A stretch of DNA of 64,000 nt from Piscinibacter gummiphilus. Lineage in GTDB: Bacteria; Pseudomonadota; Gammaproteobacteria; Burkholderiales; Burkholderiaceae_C. Under the pieces are notes generated by a model, which saw nothing but the letters and a program-made list of their open reading frames with translations, was not told the origin of the DNA and ran no database searches. The DNA is taken from contig NZ_CP015118.1 of NCBI RefSeq assembly GCF_002116905.1, forward strand, positions 3,038,001 to 3,102,000. Reading direction: 5' to 3'. The first letter of the stretch is position 1; each line of letters opens with the position of its first letter. The position numbers and the translations under genes are program-made. Shown in pieces: positions 50,209 through 64,000 of the stretch.

Positions 50209-51252
50209 ATGACAGCACCCACCGACCCGAAAGCCGGGCCCCCTTCATCGCCGCCGGTGCGCCCGCGCCGAGCCACCGTCAACGATGTCGCCAGCCTGGC
50301 GGGGGTGTCGGCCATGACCGTCTCCCGCGCGGTCAACAAGCCGGACCAGGTGCCCGCGGCCACGCTCGCGAAGGTGCGCCATGCCATCGCGATGACGGGC
50401 TACGTGCCCAACCTGCTCGCGGGCGGCCTGCGCTCGAACAAGAGCCGCCTCGTCGCGGCGGTGATCCCCACGCTGTCGGGGCCGGTGTTCCTCGAGACGG
50501 TCGAGTCGCTCACCGCGGCGCTGGCCGCCAAGGGCTACCAGCTGATGCTGGGCCAGAGCGGCTACGCGCATTCGCGCGAGGACGACCTGCTGGGCGCCAT
50601 CATCGGCCGGCGTCCCGACGGCATCGTGCTCACCGGCATCACGCACACTCCCGAGGGGCGGCAGCGGCTGCTGGCCTCGGGCATTCCCATCGTCGAGACG
50701 TGGGACATCACACCCACGCCGCTCGACATGCTCGTCGGCTTCTCGCACGTCGAGGTGGGGCGCTCGGTGTGCCGCTACCTGCACGAGAAGGGCCGCCGGC
50801 GCATGGCCCTGATCGGCGGTGACGACGAACGCTCGCACCGCCGCTGCGAGGCCTTCGTGCAGTGCGCGCGCGAACTCGGCCTGCCCGAGGTCAAGGTGCA
50901 CCTCGTGCCGGCGCCCACCACGCTCGCGAGCGGCCGCGCCGGCCTGCGCGACCTGCTGGCCGCCGACCCCGCCCTCGACGCCATCTTCTGCAGCTCGGAC
51001 CTGCTGGCCCTGGGCGTGCTGATCGAAGCGCAGTCGCAGGGCATCGACGTGCCCGGCCGACTGGGCCTGATCGGCTTCGGCGACCTGTCGATGGCGAAGG
51101 ACCTGCACCCGGCGCTGACCACCGTGCGGGTGGACGGCTCGCGCATCGGCGAACAGGCCGCCCGCTGCATCGTCACGCGCGCCGAGGGGGGTGACGTGGG
51201 CGAACGGGTCATCGACATCGGGTTCTCGATCGTCGAGCGCGCGTCGGTCTGA
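50209..51252 (+). CDS. LacI-family transcription regulator (GntR-like)
   Basis: A 347-residue LacI-type repressor. A disordered Pro-rich start (1-20) precedes the HTH (VNDVASLAGVSAMTVSRAVN) and hinge region (LLAGGLRSNKS), then a periplasmic-binding-like effector domain. The sequence is close to GntR (gluconate) regulators in general character. No sugar or sugar-acid genes lie nearby, so its targets are elsewhere; the effector is unknown. It is convergent with the hybrid kinase gene, 18 bp apart. Confidence 0.9.
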   Translation: MTAPTDPKAGPPSSPPVRPRRATVNDVASLAGVSAMTVSRAVNKPDQVPAATLAKVRHAIAMTGYVPNLLAGGLRSNKSRLVAAVIPTLSGPVFLETVESLTAALAAKGYQLMLGQSGYAHSREDDLLGAIIGRRPDGIVLTGITHTPEGRQRLLASGIPIVETWDITPTPLDMLVGFSHVEVGRSVCRYLHEKGRRRMALIGGDDERSHRRCEAFVQCARELGLPEVKVHLVPAPTTLASGRAGLRDLLAADPALDAIFCSSDLLALGVLIEAQSQGIDVPGRLGLIGFGDLSMAKDLHPALTTVRVDGSRIGEQAARCIVTRAEGGDVGERVIDIGFSIVERASV

Positions 51253-51270
51253 CGCACCTCCCGTGGCGCC

Positions 51271-53895
51271 TCAGCGAGGCGGCGACGCCGCCGGCCGACG
51301 CGCCAGCAGCGACGACACGCCCTTGAGGAAGGGCCCGAAGTCGATGGGTTTTGTCCAGTAGGCCGTGGCCCCCGCGGCCCGCGCGGCGTCCACCTCCTCG
51401 GGCATCGCGCTGGCCGACAGCGACACCACGGGGATCGTGGCCGTGAGCGGTTCGGTGCGCAGCGCGGCGAGCACCTCGATGCCGTGCATGTCGGGCAGTC
51501 GCATGTCGAGCAGCACGAGGTCGGGGGCGTGCTGGCGGGCGAGGGCGATGCCGCTGGACCCGTCGGCCGCCAGCAGCAGGCGCACGCCCGGCCACGGGGC
51601 CAGCAGTTCCTGCACGATCAGCGTGTTGGCGGCGTTGTCCTCGATGTAGAGCACGGTGCCGGAGGGCAGCCCCGGGGCGCCTTGCGTCGCGGATTCGCGC
51701 GGGGTGCTGTCGGCCGCCGGCGTGGTGCGCACGATGGCCCCGGCCATCGAGACGGTCACCCGCGTGCCGCGCGACGGCGTGCTCTGCACCGTGAGCTCGC
51801 CGCCCAGCAGGCGCACGAGCTGGCGCGACAGGGTCATGCCGATGCCGGTGCCCGCCACGGGACCCAGTTCGCGGCCGAGTCGGTTGAACGGCTGGAAGAG
51901 CTGGCCCAGCTGCTCGGTGGACATGCCGAGGCCGTCGTCCTCGACGTCGATCTCGAGCATGTCGCCGAGCGAGCGCGCGGCGATGCGCACGTGGCCGCCC
52001 GGGCGGTTGTACTTGATGCCGTTCGACACGAGGTTGAGCAGCACCTGGCGCAGCCGGACCGGGTCGGTGCGCAGCGTGACGCCGGGCAGCGGGCCCTGGA
52101 TGCCCAGCTGCACCTGCCCGGCCTCGGCGTTCGGGCTGCTCAGCTTGAGCACGTCGTCGACGAGGCCCGGGAGCGAGACGTTCTCGAGCGTGATGGCGAG
52201 GCGCCCCGACTCGATCTGAGAGACGTCGAGCACGTCGTCGATCAGCGAACGCAGCTGCACGCCGGCGAGGTGGATCAGGTCCAGCTGGTGGCGCTGCGGC
52301 GCACCGAGGTGGTCGCCGGCCTCCAGCTGCAGCAGTTGCGAGAAACCCAGCACTGCGTTCAACGGGGTGCGCAGCTCGTGGCTCATGTGGGCCAGGAACT
52401 CGGTCTTGGCCTGGTTCGCCGCCTCGGCGCGGGCGCTGGCCTGGCGTGCGACCTCGGCCTCGTGGCGTTCGGTGACGTCCTCGCCGATGCTGGTGATGCC
52501 GATGAGTTCGCCGGAGGCCGAACGCAGCGGGGCGTTGGCCCAGCGGATGCGGCGGCGCCGCCCGTCGCGGGTCAGCAGGGAGCCGTCCTGGCGCGGCGGC
52601 ACGGGGATCTCGCGGGTCGCCGTGGTGCGCAGGCCGGCGAAGATGTCGGTGGCGTCGGCCGGCAGCACGAGGCGCGTCCAGTCGCCCGACAGCAGTTCGT
52701 CGGTGCTCCAGCCGGTCAGGCGCGACAGCGCGTCGTTCGCGTACATCAGCCGGCCGTCGAGGGCGACGGTGATGGCGAGGAGGTCCACGCCGTCCAGCAT
52801 CGCGGCGTAGCGGCGCTCCGATTCGACGAGGCGGGACTCGCTCGCCTCGCGGGCGTCGATCATCGCGTTGAACTCGCGGGCGAGCGTGCGGAACTCCCCG
52901 GGCAGCTGTTCGTCGGCGCGCGTGCCGCGGGCGCCGGACGCCCAGGCCTTGGCCGTGCGGCCCAGGCTGGCCAGCGGGCGCGACAGGGTGCGCGTGAAGA
53001 CCAGGGCGAGGGCCGCCGCCAGCAGCAGCGTGCCCACGGCCACCAGCGAACCGCGGAGCAGGTCCTTGCGCGGGGCCGCGAAGACGTAGTCGGTGGGGAC
53101 GCCGGCGGCGACCCGCAGGCCGTGGATGCCCACGTCGGCGGTGGAATAGGCGCGCACGATGCCGTCGGCGCCGGCCACCACCACGACACCGTGGGGCGTG
53201 TCGCGGCGCACGTCCTGCACGCTGCGGGGCGTGGCCCGGCCGATCCAGCGGGCCGGTTCGGGGAAACGCGTGACGACGGTGTCGCGCTGGTCGACGAGGG
53301 TGATGCTGCCGCCCGGCGGGAGACCCGGGGCGAATTGGCGCTCGGCGATGAGGCCCAGCTGCAGGGTGAGCCCGACCAGGCCCACCTGGGCCCCGGTGGC
53401 GTCGCGCAGCGGCACCGTCAGCACGGACACCATCGTCTGGGCGACCGACCCCGCCATGGGCGGGCTGAGCCGGGGGGCGTGGGCCTCGAGGGCGCCGCGG
53501 AACCAGGGGGCGTCGGACAGCGAGACGACCGGCAGGTCGCGGGGGCGGGGGATGGCCGAGCAGATCAGCGTGCCGTCCGCGCTCACGACGCCGATGTTCG
53601 CGTACAGCGGGTCGATGGTGGCGAGGCCGTGGAGCGCGTCGGCGCAGCGTTGGGGGTCGAGCGAGGCCATGTCGGCCCGGGCGGCGATCACTTCGAGCAG
53701 GCTGCGGCCGCGTTCCAGCAGTTCCTGCACGTCCTTCGCCTTTTCCGCGGCGCGGTTCGAGACCGACCGGTACGCCAATGCCTCGGCCCGCTCGTACTGC
53801 TGGTACAGCGTGCATCCGTGGAGCGCCACCAGGGGGGCGAGCACCACCACGGCGGACGCCAGGAGGCGGCCAAAGAAGTGTCCGGGTCGAAGCAT
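51271..53895 (-). CDS. Hybrid sensor histidine kinase: dCache-HAMP-PAS-HisKA-HATPase-REC
   Basis: An 874-residue membrane sensor. TM1 (about 11-27) and TM2 (282-302) bracket a periplasmic sensing domain of dCache type. HAMP (about 303-355), PAS (about 365-490), HisKA with His506 (HMSHELRTPLN), HATPase (about 610-725, with FNRLGRELGPVAGTGIGM) and a C-terminal REC with Asp797 (LVLLDMRLPDMHG) follow. It can autophosphorylate and pass phosphate to its own REC, but no Hpt or output regulator is adjacent. It is divergent from the poly-HAMP kinase with 140 bp between. Confidence 0.93.
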   Translation of the reverse strand: MLRPGHFFGRLLASAVVVLAPLVALHGCTLYQQYERAEALAYRSVSNRAAEKAKDVQELLERGRSLLEVIAARADMASLDPQRCADALHGLATIDPLYANIGVVSADGTLICSAIPRPRDLPVVSLSDAPWFRGALEAHAPRLSPPMAGSVAQTMVSVLTVPLRDATGAQVGLVGLTLQLGLIAERQFAPGLPPGGSITLVDQRDTVVTRFPEPARWIGRATPRSVQDVRRDTPHGVVVVAGADGIVRAYSTADVGIHGLRVAAGVPTDYVFAAPRKDLLRGSLVAVGTLLLAAALALVFTRTLSRPLASLGRTAKAWASGARGTRADEQLPGEFRTLAREFNAMIDAREASESRLVESERRYAAMLDGVDLLAITVALDGRLMYANDALSRLTGWSTDELLSGDWTRLVLPADATDIFAGLRTTATREIPVPPRQDGSLLTRDGRRRRIRWANAPLRSASGELIGITSIGEDVTERHEAEVARQASARAEAANQAKTEFLAHMSHELRTPLNAVLGFSQLLQLEAGDHLGAPQRHQLDLIHLAGVQLRSLIDDVLDVSQIESGRLAITLENVSLPGLVDDVLKLSSPNAEAGQVQLGIQGPLPGVTLRTDPVRLRQVLLNLVSNGIKYNRPGGHVRIAARSLGDMLEIDVEDDGLGMSTEQLGQLFQPFNRLGRELGPVAGTGIGMTLSRQLVRLLGGELTVQSTPSRGTRVTVSMAGAIVRTTPAADSTPRESATQGAPGLPSGTVLYIEDNAANTLIVQELLAPWPGVRLLLAADGSSGIALARQHAPDLVLLDMRLPDMHGIEVLAALRTEPLTATIPVVSLSASAMPEEVDAARAAGATAYWTKPIDFGPFLKGVSSLLARRPAASPPR

Positions 53896-54035
53896 TCTTC
53901 ATTATTGATAGAAGGAGCCCGCCGCGATGTTGTGGGTATCCCCATTCGTGACAGATTTCGAAAAGCTTGGCGGTGGCGCCGCGACATGAGCACAATCGAC
54001 AGGCCGCGGTCCCACCCCTCTCCGGAGAAGTCCCG

Positions 54036-58963
<4,928 letters not shown>

Positions 58964-58973
<10 letters not shown>

Positions 58974-61132
58974 GCAGCACGTTCGGGGGACTGACCCAGG
59001 AGCCGGCGGAGCTCGCCGACATCCTGATCGTCGACGACATGCCGGAGAAGCTGCTCGTCTTCGAGACGGTGCTGGAGGAACTCGGGCAGAACATCGTGTC
59101 GGTGCGGTCCGGCAGCGATGCGCTGCGCGAGATCCTGCGCCGCGAGTTCGCGGTGATCCTGCTCGACGTCAACATGCCCGACATCGACGGGTTCGAGACC
59201 GCGGGCCTGATCCGCCGGTACAAGCGCTCGGCGCACACGCCCATCATCTTCATCACGTCGTACGCCGACGAGGTGCAGACCGTGCGGGGCTATTCGCTGG
59301 GTGCGGTCGACTACATCCTTTCGCCCGTGGTGCCCGAGGTGCTGCGCTCGAAGGTCAAGGTGTTCGTCGACCTGCACCTGATGCAGCGCCGGCTGCGCGT
59401 GCAGGCCGACGAACGGGTGGCACTGGCGCAGGCCGAGGCGGCGCGGGTCGCCGCGGAGGAGTCCACGCAGCGCGCGGGTTTCCTGTCGCATGCCAGCAGC
59501 GTGCTGGGCGGCTCGCTCGACCTCGAGGTGGGCGCGCGGCGGCTCATCGAGCTGGTGGTGCCCGGGCTGGCGGACCGGGCGACGGTGGTGCTGCCGGGCG
59601 AGACCGACGACCACACGCAGGTGTTCCGCAGCGAGGGTTCGCCGCCGGAGGTGTCGGGCTGCCCGATGACCTCGCTCGAACCCGACGAGCGCGACGCCAT
59701 CGCCCGGTCCATGGCCGAGCGCCGCGTGGTGCAGGTCGCCCGGGAGGTCGAGGGCTCCGGCTGGGGGCCGCCGGCCGCGGCCGTGCCGCTGATGATCGGG
59801 CAGAAGGTGCTGGGCACGCTGTGGATCGACCCGGTGCGCGACGCCGCGAACCCGCTGCACTGGGGCACGCTGGAGGACCTGGCCGGCCGTGCGGCCATCG
59901 CGTTCGAGAACGCGCGGCTGTACCGAACGCTGCAGGTCGAGATCGAGGAGCGGCGGGCCGCCGAGACGAAGTTGCAGGAGTCGAGCCGGCGCAAGGACGA
60001 GTTCCTCGCGATGCTGTCGCACGAGCTGCGCAACCCGCTCGCGCCCATCCGCAACGCCCTCGAGGTCATCCGCCGCGTCGCCCCGCCGGATCCGAAGCTG
60101 TCGTGGGCCACCGACGTGACCGGGCGCCAGGTCAAGCACCTGACGCGCCTCGTGGAGGAGTTGCTCGACGTCGCCCGCATCAGCCAGGGCAAGATCGCGT
60201 TGCAGACCGAGGTGCTCGACCTGCGCACCGTCATTTCGATGGCGCTCGAGACGGCGCGGCCGGCGCTCGAGTCGCGGTCCCACCGCGTCACGCACCGCCT
60301 GCCGGACCATCCGGTGCTGCTGCGCGGCGACGCGGCGCGCCTGGCCCAGGTGGTGTCGAACCTGCTGCACAACGCGGCCAAGTACACCGAGTCGGGCGGC
60401 GACGTGTCGGTCGTGCTGGAGGTGACCTCCGGCCTCGCGTCGATCACGGTGTCCGACACGGGCATCGGCATCGAGGCCGACCTGCTGCCCAACGTGTTCG
60501 ACCTGTTCGAGCAGGGCAAGCGGTCGCTCGACCGCAGCCAGGGCGGCCTCGGGGTCGGGCTCACGCTCGTGCAGCGGCTGGTGCGGCTGCACAAGGGCGA
60601 TGTGTCCGTGACCAGCCGCGGTGCGGGGCAGGGCTCGACCTTCCGCGTGGTGCTGCCGTGCCTGAGCGAGGTGGTGACCCCGCAGGCCGAGCCGGACGTC
60701 CCCGCCGCCGAAGCCGCCGCGACCAGCGCGAGCCGGGTGCTGGTGGTGGACGACAACCGCGATGCCGCGGCGACCACCGCGATGTGCCTCGAGATCGCGG
60801 GCCACGAGGTGCGCACGGTGCACGACGGGCTGCAGGCGCTGGCCCTCGCACCCACCTTCGCGCCCGACGTGGTGGTGCTCGACATCGGCCTGCCGGGGCT
60901 TGACGGCTACGCCGTGGCGGCGCGCCTGCGTGCGCTGCCGCAGACGTCCCGTTCGCTGATGATCGCCGTGACCGGCTACGGCCGCGACGCAGAGCGGCAG
61001 CAGGCGCTCGACGCGGGCTTCGACGCCCACCTCGTCAAGCCGGCGGAACCGGTGCGGCTGGTGGAGCTGATCGCCCGCTGGCGCGAGTCGGCCGCGGGCG
61101 GCGCCGGCAGCGCCGCGCCGTTCACGGCTTGA
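58964..61132 (+). CDS. Hybrid kinase: REC-GAF-HisKA-HATPase-REC
   Basis: A 722-residue soluble hybrid kinase. REC1 has Asp68 (LLDVNMPDIDG), a coiled coil and GAF domain (about 170-330), HisKA with His353 (MLSHELRNPLAP), HATPase (about 460-580, DTGIGIE and GGLGVGLTL) and a C-terminal REC with Asp640 (VVLDIGLPGLDG). GTG at 58964 is used (TTG at 58970 is an alternative); both overlap the previous stop at 58973, so it is coupled to the poly-HAMP kinase, which may phosphorylate its N-terminal REC. It overlaps the next, convergent gene by 11 bp. Confidence 0.92.
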
Positions 61133-62789
61133 AGAACGGGTCGGCGAAGCGCGACTGGGCCGCGGCGGTGGCCGGGTCGCTGCAGCGTTCGGTGACCTCC
61201 ACCGGCGAGCCGTCGGCCACGAGGTGGGCGGTGAAGCGGCGGCACGGCCCCGAGGTGGTGTCGCACGCGATCTCGTCGTCGGTCATCGCGTTGATGCGGA
61301 ACGGCAGCGGTTCCGGGGCCGGGCCGCGGGCGCCACGCAGCGCATCGTCGTAGGCGGAGCGCAGGTCGCGCACCTTGTCGTCGAGCCGGCTGCGTTCGGA
61401 CTCGCTCGGGTAGGGCAGTTCGGCGGTGAGCACCGGCACGGGCAGGTCGGGGTCGGCGCCGGTGGCGTCGCAGGTGAGCAGCGCGGGGCCGCTCGCGGCG
61501 CGCACGGCGCTGTCGGAGAGGCGCCGGCTCAGCAGCACGCAGGCGGCCGGGCGGGCCTTGAAGAGGAACCAGGACGTGTCGCTGCCGGTCTCCCCGTCGG
61601 GCACGCCGGCCTGCAGGTTGAGCACCTCGCCCGTCACGCGGCGGCCCGGCGCCTCGCACAGCGAGGAGAGGAGGATCACGGGGCAGATCCAGGCCTCGCG
61701 GGTGTTGGCACACTGCCAGCCGGTGGGCGAGCCGGCCGAGCGGCTGCAGGTGAGCTGGGCCGCGGCCAGCGCGCGGGCCGCCACGGGCGATTCGAGCCGC
61801 TCGAAGGCGCTGTCCGGCCGGAGGCGCAGCGGCGACTCGGCGTGCGGATCGGGCGGGGTGGTGGTGAGCAGCCGGCGCTGGTTGTCGACGGCCCGCCACG
61901 CTGCCTCGCGGCCCGCCCGTTCGGCCTGGCGGGCGGCCTCGACCTGGTGGGCGGCGTGGGCGGATTGCACCTGCTCCCAGGTCCAGGGCTGGGCGACGTC
62001 CAGCTGCCAGCCGAGACCGGTGCGCCGGAGCAACCCCACGTTGTCCTGCAGCCCGAGCGAGCCGTCGCCGAGGCCGATGAACGCGGCCGACCGTTCGCGC
62101 CAGACGGCGGGCGCGGACAGGCGGTCGCGGGGATCCCCGCTGCCGCGGCCGTAGGCGGCGAACAGCACCGGCGCGGCTTCGCCCGGGCGGGTGACCCGCA
62201 GCTGGCACTGGCCGGCCGGCGGCTGCGCGTCGGCGAGGGGCTTGCCGATCTCGGCGGAGGTGAGGGGGCGCAGCTGGCTGGCGCGCACGTCCTGCGGGCC
62301 GGGCGGGCTGGTGTGATGGTGGCGGGTGAGGCGGTCCCACTGGCCGGTGGCGGGCACGAGCACCAGCCACGCGAGGGCCATGACCTGCTGCACGCGCGGC
62401 CAGGCGCCGGCCTTGCCGCGCTGGAGCAGCCCGACCGCCACCAGCATCGCGACCCCGACGGTGGCGACCGACAGCGCCTGCCAGGCGACCGCGGACGCGA
62501 CCCACGTGGCCGGCCGCTGCCCGAGGGCGACGGACACCGCGGCGCCCACGGCGAGCGCGAGCACGGTGAACGCCACGCCGGGGAGCCAGCCCTCGGACTG
62601 CAGGCGACGGCGCGACGAGAACCACGGGAGGAAGAGTGTCTTGAGCAGGAACAGGCCCCAGAGCACCACGAGGCCCGTGACGACCGGCCGGTCCATCCCG
62701 ATCGGCTGAGCCTGGGCGAGCGGCGGCGCCAGCGCGGCGAGGGCGCAGGCGGTTCGGCGGAGCAGGGCGGAGGTCGGCGGTCGGGCCAT
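61122..62789 (-). CDS. Unrecognised membrane protein with large C-terminal domain
   Basis: A protein of about 555 residues. The start ATG 62789 gives a signal-like leader (RRTACALAALAPPLAQAQ), then four hydrophobic helices (TGLVVLWGLFLLKTLFL, VAFTVLALAVGAAVSVAL, LSVATVGVAMLVAVGLL and VMALAWLVLVPATG) before residue 160. A long hydrophilic C-terminal part of nearly 400 residues with several Cys follows. I do not recognise a family. An in-frame ATG at 62804 is an alternative start. Coding character matches neighbours, so it is real. Confidence 0.75.
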   Translation of the reverse strand: MARPPTSALLRRTACALAALAPPLAQAQPIGMDRPVVTGLVVLWGLFLLKTLFLPWFSSRRRLQSEGWLPGVAFTVLALAVGAAVSVALGQRPATWVASAVAWQALSVATVGVAMLVAVGLLQRGKAGAWPRVQQVMALAWLVLVPATGQWDRLTRHHHTSPPGPQDVRASQLRPLTSAEIGKPLADAQPPAGQCQLRVTRPGEAAPVLFAAYGRGSGDPRDRLSAPAVWRERSAAFIGLGDGSLGLQDNVGLLRRTGLGWQLDVAQPWTWEQVQSAHAAHQVEAARQAERAGREAAWRAVDNQRRLLTTTPPDPHAESPLRLRPDSAFERLESPVAARALAAAQLTCSRSAGSPTGWQCANTREAWICPVILLSSLCEAPGRRVTGEVLNLQAGVPDGETGSDTSWFLFKARPAACVLLSRRLSDSAVRAASGPALLTCDATGADPDLPVPVLTAELPYPSESERSRLDDKVRDLRSAYDDALRGARGPAPEPLPFRINAMTDDEIACDTTSGPCRRFTAHLVADGSPVEVTERCSDPATAAAQSRFADPFFKP

Positions 62790-62826
62790 GGGGTCAGGAA
62801 GCATCGCGACCGCGGATTGTGGCCGA

Positions 62827-62842
62827 ACCCGGACGTCCGGGT
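62827..62842. promoter_or_regulatory. 16-bp perfect palindrome in the divergent gap before tex
   Basis: acccggac/gtccgggt is a perfect self-complementary 16-mer in the 119-bp region between two divergent starts (62789 and 62909). Such a position suits an operator; the binding protein is unknown. Confidence 0.45.
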
Positions 62843-62908
62843 GGGGTGTTCCGCTGTGGCAAACTTCGCCGCTTTCCTGCTTCATGCCCGTTCCGAGGGC
62901 CCTTCGTT

Positions 62909-64000
62909 TTGGACAAGATCCTCCTGCAGATCGCCGCCGAGCTCAAATGCCGGCCGGCACAAGTGAATGCCGCAGTGGAACTGCTCGATGGTGGTGCAAC
63001 GGTCCCGTTCATCGCCCGGTACCGCAAGGAAGCCACCGACGGCCTCGACGACATCCAGCTGCGCGAACTCGAATCGCGCCTGGGCTACCTGCGCGAACTC
63101 GAGGACCGCCGCGCCGCGGTGCTCAAGAGCATCGAGGAACAGGGCAAGCTGACGCCGGAGCTGCGCGCCGCGGTCGAGGGCGCGCCCACGAAGCAGGAAC
63201 TGGAAGACATCTACCTGCCGTTCAAGCCGCGCCGCCGCACCAAGGGCATGATCGCCCGCGAGGCCGGGCTGGAGCCGCTGGCCGACAAGCTGTTCGCCGA
63301 CCCGACGCTCGACCCCGCCGCCGAGGCCCCCGCCTTCGTCAACGCCGAGGGCGGCTTCGCCGATGCCTTCGCGGTGCTCGACGGTGTGCGCGACCTGCTC
63401 AGCGAACGCTGGGCGGAAGACGCGGTGCTCGTGGGCAAGCTGCGCGAGTGGCTGTGGGAGGAAGGCCTCTTCCGCTCCAGGCTCATGGACGGCAAGGACG
63501 AGAACAACGCCGACGTCGCGAAATTCCGCGACTACTTCGAGTACGACGAACCCATCGCGCGTGTTCCGTCGCACCGGGCACTGGCCGTCTTCCGCGGCCG
63601 CACGCAGGAGTTCCTCGACGCCAAGCTCGTCCTCGACGAGGAACTGCAGCCTGGCCAGCCGTCGAAGGCCGAGGGCCGCATCGCGATCCACCTGGGGTGG
63701 AGCCACGCCAAGCGGCCGGCCGACGACCTGATCCGCAAGACGGTGTCGTGGACCTGGAAGGTCAAGCTGAGCCTGAGCCTCGAGCGCGACCTGTTCTCGC
63801 GCCTGCGCGAGGAAGCCGAGAAGGTCGCCATCAAGGTGTTCGCCGCGAACCTGCGCGACCTGTTGCTGGCGGCCCCCGCCGGCCCGCGCGTCGTGATGGG
63901 CCTCGACCCGGGCATCCGCACCGGCGTGAAGGTGGCCGTGGTGGACGCGACGGGCAAGGTGCTCGACACGAACACCGTGTACCCGCACGAGCCGCGCAAG
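62909..64000 (+). CDS. tex: Tex, S1-domain RNA-binding transcription accessory protein (5' part)
   Basis: 364 codons of a Tex homologue, cut by the right edge. The TTG at 62909 is the only plausible start (LDKILLQIAAELKCRPAQ); no in-frame ATG or GTG lies nearby. Family features: FIARYRKEATDGLDD, YLPFKPRRRTKG, and a YqgF domain beginning VMGLDPGIRTGVKVAVVD near the end. The HhH and S1 domains lie beyond 64000. Tex is a broadly conserved nucleic-acid-binding protein affecting transcription and toxin expression in some species. Confidence 0.92.
   Translation, partial: MDKILLQIAAELKCRPAQVNAAVELLDGGATVPFIARYRKEATDGLDDIQLRELESRLGYLRELEDRRAAVLKSIEEQGKLTPELRAAVEGAPTKQELEDIYLPFKPRRRTKGMIAREAGLEPLADKLFADPTLDPAAEAPAFVNAEGGFADAFAVLDGVRDLLSERWAEDAVLVGKLREWLWEEGLFRSRLMDGKDENNADVAKFRDYFEYDEPIARVPSHRALAVFRGRTQEFLDAKLVLDEELQPGQPSKAEGRIAIHLGWSHAKRPADDLIRKTVSWTWKVKLSLSLERDLFSRLREEAEKVAIKVFAANLRDLLLAAPAGPRVVMGLDPGIRTGVKVAVVDATGKVLDTNTVYPHEPRK

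Noticed and set aside
62884..62911. ATG at 62884 as the tex start
   Set aside because: It is out of frame with the Tex coding sequence by one base; TTG at 62909 is the in-frame start.

Overview
The window is about 64 kb of very GC-rich chromosome. It is tightly packed, with short gaps, many 4-bp ATGA start/stop overlaps and frequent GTG/TTG starts. Gene content and order (lptF/lptG divergent from pepA-holC; msrB-yciB-bolA-ppiC; argP/lysE; Liv-type ABC importers beside beta-oxidation genes) point to a betaproteobacterium of the order Burkholderiales, probably near the Rubrivivax/Leptothrix/Roseateles group. This is inference from protein character, not a database match. I see no rRNA, tRNA, CRISPR array, transposase, integrase or phage gene.

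Layout. 1-4.2 kb: LPS-export permeases lptG (cut by the left edge) and lptF, divergent from pepA, holC and a Pro/Val-rich protein. 4.3-5.5 kb: an orphan amino-acid-type binding lipoprotein ending in a clear terminator. 5.5-10.2 kb: a six-gene copper-handling operon behind an excellent CueR/MerR-type operator-promoter (His/Cys-rich small protein, TolC-like lipoprotein, Tat-exported multicopper oxidase, cupredoxin, DUF411 protein, CusF-like protein). 10.2-15 kb: ligA, a peptide deformylase, and a FecR-domain protein with a Gln/Pro-rich tail. 15-16.5 kb: tesA-type esterase divergent from a YbbA-type ATPase, then a REP-like element. 16.5-20.3 kb: a minus-strand stress and maintenance operon selO-msrB-yciB-bolA-ppiC.

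20.4-38.7 kb is a long plus-strand catabolic region. It holds an acyl-CoA ligase, a complete Liv-type ABC importer (binding protein, two permeases, two ATPases), an FadB-like multifunctional enzyme, a thiolase, a DUF922 protein, a ~600-residue acyl-CoA dehydrogenase, an M3 peptidase, two short-chain dehydrogenases, a hotdog thioesterase and an extended glutathione-transferase-like protein. The order suggests that a carboxylic or fatty acid is imported, activated and beta-oxidised. A 22-bp near-palindrome before the FadB-like gene looks like an operator.

38.7-50.1 kb is mixed: corA, a flavoprotein, argP/lysE, a structured intergenic region that I read as a candidate small RNA or attenuator, pssA, a two-gene potassium-channel-like unit with an unusual filter, a Na+/H+ antiporter-like protein, trhO, an RluA-family pseudouridine synthase, a class A beta-lactamase and a small thioesterase. 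50.2-61.1 kb is a signalling block: a LacI-family regulator and three hybrid histidine kinases, one of them a cytosolic poly-HAMP kinase with six exact 276-bp repeat units. The window ends with an unrecognised membrane protein and the 5' part of tex, which has a TTG start.

The best candidates for something new are the structured RNA at 42.66-42.85 kb, the CueR-type copper operon with its unusual gene set, the catabolic importer with an Arg in place of the Walker A Lys, and the poly-HAMP kinase locus.
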